From Selaginella moellendorffii (Eukaryota > Streptophyta > Lycopodiopsida > Selaginellales > Selaginellaceae), in NCBI RefSeq assembly GCF_000143415.4, contig NW_003314348.1:67309-131308 (forward strand): a DNA stretch of 64,000 nucleotides, in the 5' to 3' direction. Positions 19,741 through 31,093 of this stretch are shown here, piece after piece (position 1 is the first letter of the stretch; the number at the start of each line of letters is the position of its first letter). A model generated the notes under the pieces. The model did not search any database and was not told where the DNA came from. It was given only the letters and a program-made list of their open reading frames with translations. The position numbers and the translations under genes were made by a program.

Positions 19741-22700
19741 ACTTGGTATCAGAGTTGTTCCTTAGTCCGACTCTTATTGGTGGCCAAGTATATCACCGCT
19801 TGTATTGGAATCGGAGGGTCCTAGATATGGACCTATCCTTGAGGAGTAGCATGTCGAAAAGACATGGCTCTCCACTCAAGTTCATGCATGAACTTGCGCA
19901 CGATGTGGTGGATGGAAAAAGGGCCAGTAAGGGAATGACTTTGGGATCTTGGGAACAGTATAAAGGTTTCTTCATAGAGTTGAGGATGTGATCTAGATGA
20001 GCGTTTGACTTTGCAAACTGGCTAAAGTAGTTGTGGTAAACAACTATAGTTAGGATCATGGGAAAGATAAAGACTCCAAAACAATAAAGGAGTCACAAGA
20101 TTATCCTCATATATTTGAGGTGGGTGCTCATGAATGTGAGACTAGAAGTAATGACCGTGGGAGGTCAAATACGAAAAAGGACACAAGTCCTTGAAATGGT
20201 AGCTGGAGCTACCTCTAATAAATGCTAGAATAAACCAAGGAGGTGGGGGTGTACTTAGAGGATGAGTTGGTATTCTCATCATATGGACAAGTGGTCCTAA
20301 GGGGCAAAGGTTAGCCCCAAGAAAATCATCAAGTGTCAGAGTAACACTTGCAAAGATTGTCCTTGTGAGTAGGACATGAATACAAGAAGTTGTATTCTAG
20401 TGAGTTGGCACCTCTAAGACTGAGACCTCGCAGGTTGTTGGATTAGCAAAGTCCAAAATGCTGGATGACTCAAGCGGAGTCAGGGAATGGTCCTAAAGGA
20501 TTGGTTGAAGCATTTAGACTAAGGTGTATGGTGCCCCATGAGGTATGGGGAGGATCATAACATCCAAGTATGAGAACAGTAGGTATCTCATTAATGGCAG
20601 AATGTGCCATACTAAAGTTGTGGGAAAGATGTTCCCAGAAAAAAGCAACTTTGGCCCAGAGTTGGGTACAAGCACTATGGTGCGGTGCTAACGGATAGTT
20701 AACATGAGGAATAATTATATTGGTCTTGGCAAAGACCTAAACACTAATAAGTAGTGTTATAAGGGTAGGCTCGTGGGGTTGATGGTGTGGAGACACCAAA
20801 TGTGCCAAGGTGTGATACCTTGAGGTTATGATGGTGGGTTCATAAGAACCCCTTGCCAAGGGAATCCTAACGGAAGCGGGAAAGGCATGGCCTAAGCTGG
20901 AAGGCATGCGGTTGGAGTGTGGTGACCCAGATAATGATGAAGGTGTTGAAGCACCAAGCAATGAGTTGTAGGACTTGACAGCTATGGGGCAACTAAGCAA
21001 GAGGTGCAAGATAATTGGTTAAACTAGTAGAAGGTAGCTACCCAAGACTTCTTAATGGTATAAAAAAGTTAGATATACCCTTACGGGGGATAAATTACTT
21101 ATGTTGTGATATAGTAAGTCAATGTCGTAAACGGGAATGCTCATTGTCCAGAAGCCATCATTGGGACACCCAAACACTCTAGAACACCAGGAGGTGGTGT
21201 TTTGTGTCGTAAGGGCAATGGATAAGGCCCAAGGGACTAAGTCTCTAACGAATGATGGATAGAAGGTGCTATCCAAATGTCCAATGTTGTGGAGACGAGA
21301 AGACTGTCTACCCGAATTGGACAAAGCCAAAAATGAAATTTTGGCAAGGCTAGTGATAGGCATGTAAAGGCCCATAAGCAGCAACGTTAACCCTGGTGTG
21401 GGGGATTATAAGGTGAGCATGCCCAAGATTGAGGAACCACTCCCTAGGCTATCGAGTAGGTTCATCCCTAAGCATACTTGCTAAGGCATAGTAAAATGTG
21501 CAAAACTATCCTCCTAGTTTGGAGGAGAATAACCAAAGGAAACATATGGGGCCAAAAGGCAAGTAGTATTGGGATGGAACTAAACCATAGAAATTGAAGG
21601 GCATATCCAATGATGGTTATGGAAGTTGGGAGTGGAGAATCAAGAGGGTGCTTGAGGATATTGTTGCTAGCAACCGTGAGGCCATGGAGAGTCTAAAATA
21701 TGCAATTGTCCATGTTAGACTATATGGCAACTATAAAGCTTGCGAAGAGGGAGGCCTTAGCAAGCTAAGGGACAGAATTCCTTCAAGGTTCCCAAAGATG
21801 ATTCTAGGTAACTTAGTACTTAGAAAGGCCAAGTGTAAATGGTTCATGGAACGCGCGAAATCAGAGTGGTGTAGCAGAAGCGTGGTCTTGAAGCTTGCCA
21901 TGAGGCAATGCTATCAAGGTTAGGGAAGTAGTTCCCGAGTGTTCAAAGAGAGGGCTTTGAATGAAAGTCGATGGTCAAGGACTTTCACGCTTATGCAAGA
22001 ACCATGTTACAGTGGTCGGAGGACTTGCCAAACGAGATTGGCAAGTCAGGGGAACAAATACCCTAGTTGAAGGTGATTACTTCAAAAAGGGTGGGCCATG
22101 GGGCCAAGCATGGACGAGTCCCTGCATGATCACGGACTTGTCAAGTGAGAGGACTTGGCAGTGTGGAGGAACTAGGTTCCTAAGCTGTGATCTGTAGCGC
22201 GCTTTAAGTATAAGTTGGTACACCGGCATGGGGAGTCACGCTAGGCATCTAGGGTGATGCCGTCCGTAGATGCATATACAAAGGTTGGGTTCGAGTCCCG
22301 ACCCTCTAGTGCTTGGGTTCGAGTCCCAAATCGCTAGGGCGTGGTGATGGTTTGGAATATGAGGATACTCATATTTCGGTGGTCATGGACTCTCAATGAG
22401 GAGATTGGCTTGGGCACACCGCCAAGCGGTGGATGCCCCGGAGTCGTGATACACGGTTAGATTGCTTAGAGTGAAAGCTCGGCATATCTAACTTGAACAC
22501 TTTGGTGTAAAGGGCACTAAGGACGTGGTGAATGAGATGGGGACACCCAAGTCTCAGTTGCTATGAATCCTTGGCCGAAAGGGCTGGCTTGGGCGCACTG
22601 CCAAGTGTGGGGGGTACCCCCGGGGTCATAGTCAACAACTTAGAAGGGTCTGGAAGACCTAGTTCCTATTGATAGACTTATTAAGGGGTCAAGATGAGAT

Positions 22701-23806
22701 CACTAGGTGATCTTGTGGCTAAACAAGGACAAAGTCTTTGTTTGGGTTAAGGAATATAATTCTTAGTTCAAAGTGTTGATTTGAACTATTGATAAAGGTG
22801 TGGCTTGGTCGAAGTGACCAAGTGGGAAGAACACCTAAGGGAAATGAGTTATGTCAATGCTATGGCATAGTAAGTCCAAGGAAAGTAGTCTCTATAAGAG
22901 ATCCAAGGGAGGGTCTCAAAAAATTGGGCCGTGGATAGAGCCCACGACAGAAAATGTTAAAGAGACGTACTAGGGGTGAACACCCTCTAGACTTGGCAAA
23001 GCAAAGTGTTTGCTATGGAACCGAAAGGAAACCTCAAAAATGGAGGTAGCGATCCTATGTTGTTGGGTGCAACAATCAAGGATAGGAGCAAAAGACTAGT
23101 GGCCAAGAAAAGAGCCATGGGAATCATGGGAAGGAATCCAAATTGCAAAGTTAGCCAAGGAACACAAATGTGTTTGATACTAACGGATTGCGAAAAAGGA
23201 AGTGGACTTCCAAGGATAGATTCCCAAGTGCTCCAATTTGGCAAAGTAAAAGCTCCAAGTGAGGAGCGGCAAAGTAGCCAAAGGATAGGGCCGTGGACAG
23301 CCCTGGCATAAATGATGATAATTGAAACGTAGTGCCAAGGGTGGCACAAAATAGAAAAGAGGATGGTGGTGCCCTCAAGTAAAGAATTTCCTAGGATAAG
23401 GAAGTGGACTTGCACAATATGTGCAATGCAAGGTGTCGGAGACACCTAGGAAAATTGACTTCAAGAAGTCAAAAGTAAACGTTCCAAAGTGCAAAGGTTA
23501 TATCGATGAAAATTGAGACTACTCAAGATGGAGTAGTGGGATTGAGATAGAGATGGTGTCTCTAACAAATTTAGCGAGAACTAAACCAATAAATGGAAAG
23601 AACCACCACAAGTGGTCTAGTCAGTCTCTAAGTTGGAGAGACTATCCTCCTTAGAGGATGGACAAGGCATGGTGAGCCTTCGGGGTCAAACCATAGACAA
23701 ATATTGGCCGGGTGCCAAGGATGGGAATGGTAATACTTGTGGGTGTTACTTTATAAAAGGGTTTACTGCTCGATGAGGACATCGAACTTCGTCTATGGGT
23801 GGGAGT
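19741..23806 (+). other. Non-coding interior of element C
   Basis: It starts with the primer-binding site TGGTATCAGAG (19744-19754), complementary to initiator tRNA-Met 3' ends. No gag, protease, RT or integrase motif was seen in any frame. Two tRNA T-arm-like motifs (GGTTCGAGTCCC) occur at about 22285-22328. A diverged duplication of GGCTTGGGC...GCCAAG with ...CCCCGG...GTC occurs near 22407 and 22584. Confidence 0.75.
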
Positions 23807-25587
23807 TGTGAGACACAAAATCCCTAGGCCCCAAAGTGGAGCTGGAAAGGGTGCCATGTGGTAATGGCCGAAGCGAAAGCCAAACGAGCATAACACATTT
23901 GGAGTAAAAACTCCGACTTGGAAGGTCGAGAGTGGGAGTGGAACTCCCAAAAATGTGCTCAAGGAACAAGCACGAAGCGAGCAATAAGTGAGACTCCAAA
24001 AAGGGACCCAAAAGGACCAACACATGACACGTGGAAGTGTCCGAGATAGACTCGAGTTGGAGTCCGAGATGGAGTCCGAAGTGGAGTTCGAGGTGGAGTC
24101 CGAGGTGGAGTCCGAGGTGGAGTCCAAGATGGACCTGAGTTGGGGTCCGAGATGGAGTCTGAGGTGGAGTCCGAGGTGGAGTCCGAGATGGAGTCCGAGA
24201 TGGAGTCCAAAGTGGAGTCCAAAGTGGAGTCCGAGATGGAGTCCGAAGTGGAGTCCGAGATGGAGTCCGAGATGGAGTCCGAGACGGAGTCCGAGAGGGA
24301 GTCCGAGATGGAGTCCGAGATGGAGTCTGAGATGGACCAAGATGGAGTCCGAGATGGACCCGAGATGGAATCTAAGATGGAGTCCGAGAAGGACCTGAGA
24401 TGGAGTCCGAGGTTGAGACCGAGACCGGGACCAAGACCGGGACTGAGACCAGAACCGAGACCGGGACCGAGACTGAGACTGAGACCGAGACCGAGACCGG
24501 GACCGAGACCGAGACCGGGACCGAGACCGAGACCGAGGCGGAAGTCGAGACCGAGCCCAAGCCCGAGTCCGAGTTCGAGTCCGAGTCTGAGAGGGTGAAA
24601 GCCCAAAGCGTTCGTCTCCCAGACCCTGGGGGGTTTGGTGAGCTCCAAAAGTATAGTAAGGGGGAGGATTGCAGTGGAGCCAATTTGGCTAGGAAAGGCC
24701 AATTTGGCCCAAGAAGGCCAGACCCAGTGTTGGGTGATGAATTGACCACTGGGAAGTCCAAGACTAGAGTGAATACGGATCGACAAGCGGGGTAGCTTGG
24801 TGAAGTGTTCAAGAGCCGGCTCTAGTTCCCCCGGGAGATCGACTGGCTGATGCTCCCAGTCCAAGTGTGGGTGGCACTACCTACTTGGATACCAGGCGTG
24901 GCTCAACAGAACCTCGCTCCAAGCCCATGGCTAGAGCACCCAAAGGCGAAAGGCGGGGAGAGTACCCAAGTGGCTTGCGTAAGGCCACGGTGTTCCGAAG
25001 TGTTGTCCCAAAGTCCCAGACTGTGGAAAGGAAAAGGAGTAGTCCTTTAGTGTGGCGGCCAAGGATACGGTCATGTGGTGAGGAAGTCCCAGAGGACCAT
25101 GGGACTTAGTGGTCAAGCTTGTGGGCCTCGATCCAATGGCAGTGTTGGCACACACAGCCAAGGGCAAAAAGGGACTTAGTGGGGACAGACAGAGGGATAT
25201 TGGGGAAGGCTGCTCCCCTTGTCGGTGGGCATCCTAAGGATGCTAAGGAGTGGATCTGGAATGACCACTCACGGATGGTTGGCTCAGTCTTGGAGAGACA
25301 AGACTGTGTTGCAAGTGGTATTGGACTACCGATGCGGCAAAGGTGATTGGGCATGGCTTTAGCGTAACAGGCTGCTATGTTGGTGGTACCTTTGAGTATC
25401 GGTCATGGGATCAAACACGTAGAGCACTTGGACCAGGTGCAAGGGTGGAGTGGCATGGATGCCACTCTTGGGGCTAGCAAGTCCCAAGTTCTGAATTGGA
25501 CTTATGGAGGTTGTGAATGAGACTCCTCCAAGTGGTCAAAGGTGTGGTTAAGTGACTAAAGTAGAATGGAAAAATTAGTCACTTACA
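23807..25587 (+). repeat. 3' LTR of element C
   Basis: It is collinear with the 5' LTR; the minisatellite is longer (about 24045-24594) and more varied (units with GATGGACC and GAGGGAGTCC). It ends CACTTACA followed by GATAC. Confidence 0.9.
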
Positions 25588-28500
25588 GATACATCACCAA
25601 GTTTTTTCAACACTCGATAGGGTCTGACATATCTCGGCAAGAGCTTCCGAGACAAAGAACCCTTAATGTTCAAGTTTCGGGAAGATAACCACACCTGATC
25701 TCCCACTTGATAGGATACATCCTGACGATGCTGATCCTTATCATATCGATACCTATTCTGAGCTTTGCCCATCGCCTCAGTAGCTCGAGACTAACCTTGG
25801 CATAGCTACTCCACATAAGTCTCAACAGCCAGGACCAACACTTCAGATATTGATTTCGGTATAACAATCTATTGAGGGACTCCACAAGCATTTCCTTGCA
25901 GCATCTCCCAGGGAGAACAACTAATAGCGCTGTGAAATGTGTTGTTATAACAAATTTTTATTGTGTTTAAATGCTCAACCTAGTTGCGTTGGTCCGCCGT
26001 GACATAGTACCATAGATAATCCTCAACTTGAGCATTCACACGTTAAGTCTGCCCATCAGTCTGAGGATGATAAGTTATACTAAACTTCAACTTGGTACCG
26101 AACAACTGGAACAGAGTGCCCTAAAACTTCCCTGTAAATCTCGAATCTCTACCCGAGATCATCTTTTTAGGAAGACCACAAACCCGCATTACTTCATGGA
26201 AAATGAGCTTTGCTGCTTATTTCGCATTCATTATTCCCACAGTTGGAATGAAGTGTGCAATCTTCAACAATTGATCCACAACCACCATCAAAGTATTATA
26301 ACCCTTGGATTTCGGCAAGCAAATGATGAAATCAAGTGTCACACTTTGGAATGGCCATGCTAGTGCTAGAATGCATTGCAACTTTCCAGTTTGCTTCTCA
26401 ATTCTGCACTTACATTGCTAGCATATAAGGCATGAACAAACATAGTTTGCTACATCACCTTCCATACCAGACCAGAAAAAATCCCTTTTTCAATGAAGCC
26501 AGAGTCTTCCACTTTCCACCATATCCCGCTGCCGGAACATCATGATGTTCCCACAGAAACAACTACTGCAAATCCTTAGAGGGAAGATACAATCTTTCTT
26601 GCTTATAGAATATAAGCCCATCCCAAACTGAGAAGTGAAGCTTCACATTGGTGTGGCTAACAACTTTCGTTGCATCGCTATCAAAGTCCTGCTTTGACAA
26701 CTCCACACGGCATAACATTGCTTTCGTCAATAGATCACTTCCATATGAAGCTCAAACATCCTCCAACTAGTCCGAACTGATTGTCGATATTGCCGGAAAT
26801 TGAGCCTGACGACTCAACGCATCCAGAACAATATTGTCTTTACCAGGTTTATATATGATTTCAGTATCATATCGAGCGAGCTTCTCTTACCAATGAGCCT
26901 GCTTCGGTGTAAGCTTTGGCTGCGTAGCAAAGTATCTTAGTGTGTTATTATTTGTATAAACCTTGGTATATCCACCCAAATAGTATTCTAGTGCCAACAC
27001 TATAGCAAACATCTCTTTTTCATGCGTTGGCCATTTTTGTTAAGTTTCATCCAATTTCTTGGAATAGAACACAATGGGACAACCATATCGCTTTAGCGTA
27101 ACACCAATCACTTTGTCACAATCTTGCTATAACATGGCACCAATAGCATAGCTAGATGCATCACAATGCACTTTGAAGGGTTTATCAAGATCTGGGATCC
27201 TGAGAACAGGAACTGTAGTCAAGATCTCCTTCATCTGTACGAAAGTATGCTGACAAGCTAGTGTCCAATGAAATTGTACACTACTCTTTGTCAACTCAGT
27301 CAACGAAAGAGCAATTCTGTCAAAATTGCAGACAAATTTGTGATAGTATCCCGCCAAACCAAGAAAGGAACGAACATCTGATACAGTGGGCGGAACTTCC
27401 TAGGATTTCATTGCTTCCACCTTCTTTGGATTTACCTCAATTATGCCACCACCAACTATATGTCCGAGAAAGTTTACGCGCAATTGTCCAAAAGCACATT
27501 TACTTTCCTTAGCATACAGTTTATGTTCACGCAACTTCTGAAACACCAGCTCCAAGTGTTTCAAATGATCCTCCAACGTTTTGCTGAAGACTAGAACATC
27601 ATCGATGTATAAGACAACAAATGTCTCTAAATAATCTTCGAGTATTCTATCCATCATAGTGCTGAACGTTGCCGGAGCATTGCATAACCCGAACGGCATG
27701 ACAAGGAACTCATAAAATCCGTACCGAGTATTAAAGGTTGTCTTCTTGACATTCTAATTTGCCACCTGTATACCCGGACCATAAATCAAGTCGCATAAAA
27801 CTTAGCCTTTAAGAGTTGGTCAAACAAGTCATCAATGTGAGGCAAAGGATAACTATTTTTGACCGTGATCTTGTTGAGTGCTCGATAGCCAATACACATC
27901 CTCATGGTTTCATCCTTTTTCATAACAAAAAGAATTGGCACTCCATATGACTTGCTTGGTCAGATATGACCTTTGTCAAGAAGCTCCGTGAGTTGCTTCT
28001 TAAGTTAAGCCATCTCCTTGATATTCAATCGATATGGAGCTTTCATAGGTGGTTTAGAACCCGGAATAACCTCAATCCGATGATCAACCTCACAACTAGG
28101 AGGTAGCCCTAGTGGTAAATCCTTTAGGAAGATATCCTGATTCCATGCCAACAACTTTAATATCTTCTTTGGTACAGGATCAACCCCGTCGCTAATTCGA
28201 ACTGAGTCACCAATACCCTCAGCTTCCATCACTTGAACCCAAAAGGTCCAACATCCCTTCTTAGCTACTTTTTGAGCGACTCTCGCAGTCAGGAACTTAG
28301 AATCCCAGTCCTTTGAGGAGTGCTTTTGCAACTGGAAGGACACTTCGGGACGTCCTTTTGATTTCAACATGATACGACTTTGTCCAGCACCATAAATCCC
28401 TTTAATATATTTGTTGAAGAAATCCATACCAAACACCATATGAAAATCTAGTATCTTCAACACTACCAAGTCCACTCTTTTTTTCCACTTGGATATTTTT

Positions 28501-28649
28501 ATAGGAATATCACTCACAAACTTTCTGGCTACTTGCCCACCTTTTGCAAACCGGAAGTGCATATGCGACATTTGCTCAGCATTCAATCCTAACAACTTAA
28601 CTAAGTCTTCGGATATCACGCTGTGCGTAGCTCCCATGTCAATCATCAC
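25588..28649 (-). pseudogene. Pol of chromovirus B: protease, RT, RNase H, integrase
   Basis: On the minus strand: protease-like DMGATHSVIS and MVFGMDFFNKYIKG (28005-28649). Reverse transcriptase with MPFGLCNAPATF and YIDDVLVFS (27400-27699). RNase H start with HCDASSYAIGAML (27127-27357). Integrase with HHCC finger residues (CLICQQCK), core TLDFIICLPKS, GRDSRFTGKFW and TYHPQTDGQT (about 25900-26560). A C-terminal GDQVWLSSRNL then RYVRPYRVLKKLGDVS segment at 25588-25772. The polyprotein would copy RNA to cDNA and integrate it. Multiple stops and frame changes make it inactive. It is interrupted at 25588 by element C and resumes at 18176. Confidence 0.85.
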
Positions 28650-30042
28650 TCAAATTCGATATCCGCAGACAAAACCTACCAGATACATCAACGAATCAGT
28701 GTTTGCATTGACTGCGAGAAAAGCTTGAGGAAAGCAACAAAAGTAACTCGCCTCTTCTTCCTCATAGTCTGCATTGACCAACTCATCAACCCCTTCAGCT
28801 TTGCCACCATCGTCTTCCCTCATGACATTAATCTGAGACCTTGTCTTATACTTGTTGGGACATTTCGAGGACCTATGTCCTGACTCTCCACAATGGAAGC
28901 ATTGGCCCACACTACCTGTTCCACTAGGAGCAGGTTTCATAGGTTGCTGCTGCTTGTACCCACCAAGAGGAGGAACAGAGGGCCTAGAACTAGAAGAAGT
29001 TGCTGGTGGTCTCCAACCACCACCACCTTTGTTAACTGTTGCTTGTGAGCCTCTCAAGTGGAACCTACCTTCCACTTTCTATTTCTGGTCACCTTGTTTA
29101 TTCCTAGAATTTTTATTATTATCCAAGTTACCAGCATACGATTGCCGATATTGTTCCATGAGCGAGTGACTAAAGGCAACTTGCTGTGCTGCCTCCTTAC
29201 ACTCCAGATACGTCTTTGGCTTAAACTTCAAAATCTTATTGTGAGAAAGTGAACTTAAACCCTCTAGAAAATAACTCCGAGCATCTTTGTCACTCATATT
29301 TGCAATTATAATGCACTTTTGAGCAAACGAATTAACGTAATGCATGAGGGTCCCCTCGCTGCTTTAACCACTACAACTCCGCGTGAAGTCTCAAACCAAG
29401 ATCATCCAACAAGTATTCCTTACGGATATAAGACTGCATCTTGGTCCAACTTCTAGTTTGCCCTTTTTCAGCACAGACTTGGCACCACCAAGTTTTGGCA
29501 TGTTTGGTGAGAAAGGATTGCGCACACGCAACTTTCGTACAATCATCTATGTCTACCGCTATAAAATAGTTTTTAATATTGTAGACCCAGTCTTCCAAAA
29601 CCTGATAGTCCTGCATACCTCTGAAATTGGGTGGTTTCAGAGGCTTGAACTTTGAAACTCGTGCAACCGAGGGTGGTTGCAGAACTTACTCATCCTCAAA
29701 ACTTGAAGAGGAGTTTGGTTGCTTAGGTTTAGCTAGTTTAGCTGCCTCAACTTCTTTCTTCCTTTTCTTGTTCTCCTTCTTCAATTTGTGAATCTCCTTT
29801 CGCAAATTCTCGATCTCGACTTCATGAGCCATATGCTGTAGTGCCGAAGCATTTGGCTCTTCCTCTTTTGACTTAGCCTCAGCCTCTTCCCCAGCATCTC
29901 TAGCAAGAGTTTCCTCCTCTCGATTCGCCCGTCTAGAGGTTTCAACATCATCAGCACGGTTCCTTTTCACCATCCCACTAGCTGCATGCATGCCTCTATC
30001 AGTAACTGAACATGCATACAACATTTTTACCGAATGGTGCAA
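28650..30042 (-). pseudogene. Gag of chromovirus B
   Basis: It begins at 30042. A charged coiled-coil-like stretch (ENLRKEIHKLKKENKKRKKE) is followed by capsid-like segments (VLEDWVYNIKNYF, then FLTKHAKTWW, then YFLEGLSSL) and one CCHC zinc knuckle, CFHCGESGHRSSKC (28850-28900 region). Gag forms the particle and binds element RNA through the knuckle. The frame is broken into four pieces by stops and one frameshift, and a stop separates it from the protease. Confidence 0.8.
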
Positions 30043-30150
30043 TCTAACTAATCCTACATAAGTTGTTTCGGATCTACTAGAAAAGTCTCTACGTATGTAA
30101 CTTCAGTTAGAAAATTCGACAAAAGTTGGATAGGAATCGCTGAGACAATT

Positions 30151-30162
30151 CCTCTGATACCA
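30151..30162 (-). other. Primer-binding site of element B
   Basis: The minus strand reads TGGTATCAGAGG immediately inside the 5' LTR. It is complementary to the 3' end of initiator methionine tRNA, the usual minus-strand primer in this group. Confidence 0.8.
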
Positions 30163-30164
30163 AA

Positions 30165-31088
30165 TATAGCGCACTTGAATTTGGAGCTGAACTCTAAGCC
30201 CATTGCACTACAAAACGAGGGTCTAGTACAATCCCACGAGCACTAGCTCCCCATATCCAGCACCTGCATGCAAGATGATGTTAGACGGAGTCTGGCACAA
30301 TTTTGGCATACTGGTGGCCTAACGCAAGGAGGAGGGTACCCTATCGACTAGAGTAGCGTGAAGCTTGGGCTTAAACCCAAGCCAGACACAAAATAAAGAG
30401 CGACACAGCCTAGTGAAAGCCAAACTAATGTCTCAAGTGGTCGAATATGCATTCTAACCATTATCCCTACTATACATTTAGAATTCTCCATATCCCCCCC
30501 CCCCCCCCTTGAGGAACACACGCTTTGGGCTTTCACCCCAAGCCTCCCTCAGTATCAAGAGTTAGTCTCTAGGACAAGCTCGAAACTTACTAAATATGGA
30601 ATGGCACAAGATTATGAATTTGGACACGAAATGAACACCATTGTGTTTAGGCCAACCTCTACATTCTATAGATATGCTAAATGAGCAAATCTAAACACTT
30701 TCCATAAATAGCATTTGGGACCAAAATGAGACCAACATAAAGGGTATGATAGCGAGGGTGTTTGGCAAACACGGTAAGCTATCATCCAGCGAAATTAAGG
30801 GACTAGTCTCAATACGTGAGGGTTTTTGCCAAGCTAGTGCAAAACAGAGCAAAAGAAAACTAAAAAGCCAGGCCAAGTATGCTTGGCAAAGTAGACACTT
30901 AGGAATTCCTTCTTCATGCTCATCCGGCCAAGTACAAATGCTAAGTCCAGTTTACTAACACTTGGATAAGAGGGGCCAATAAAGGGGACCAGCAATACCA
31001 ACCTCCTGCCGTCATGGCAGTAAAGAAAGAGTGTCCGTACGGACTGGCCGACAAATATCTTTTGATACCCAAAGTCACATTTGCAATA
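30165..31088 (-). repeat. 5' LTR of element B
   Basis: This 924-bp LTR preserves the D insertion site in uninterrupted form at 30931-30941. Its terminal dinucleotides have mutated (TATAGCGC and GCAATA) compared with TGTAACGC and GCGACA in the 3' LTR. Confidence 0.9.
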
Positions 31089-31093
31089 GTAGA

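Larger units (their letters stand above)
18177..25587 (+). mobile_element. LTR retroelement C without gag or pol (LARD-like)
   Basis: Two LTRs (18177-19740, 1564 bp; 23807-25587, 1781 bp) begin TGTGAGACACAAAATCC and end CTTACA. They are flanked by a perfect GATAC target duplication (18172-18176, 25588-25592) inside element B pol. A primer-binding site follows the left LTR and a purine-rich GGGTGGGAGT precedes the right LTR. The 4.07-kb interior encodes nothing recognisable. About two dozen differences, nearly all transitions, separate the last 738 bp of the LTRs (about 3%), so insertion is much younger than B. Mobilisation in trans is inferred. Confidence 0.9.
8924..31088 (-). mobile_element. 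Chromovirus-type Ty3/gypsy element B, hosting insertions C and D
   Basis: The ends are TGTAACGC at 8924 and, in the other LTR, TTTGCAATA ending at 31088. A perfect 5-bp target duplication GTAGA lies at 8919-8923 and 31089-31093. Order on the minus strand: 5' LTR 31088-30165, primer-binding site, gag, protease, RT, RNase H, integrase, chromodomain, polypurine tract at 17252-17266, 3' LTR from 17251. The 3' LTR is interrupted by D and resumes at 9694-8924. Element C sits in the integrase C-terminus. The 5' and 3' LTRs differ at roughly 10-18% of the positions I compared, so this is an old copy. Confidence 0.9.

Noticed and set aside
22270-22335. tRNA gene
   Set aside because: T-arm-like motifs only. 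No acceptor stem, D-arm or anticodon arm could be assembled.
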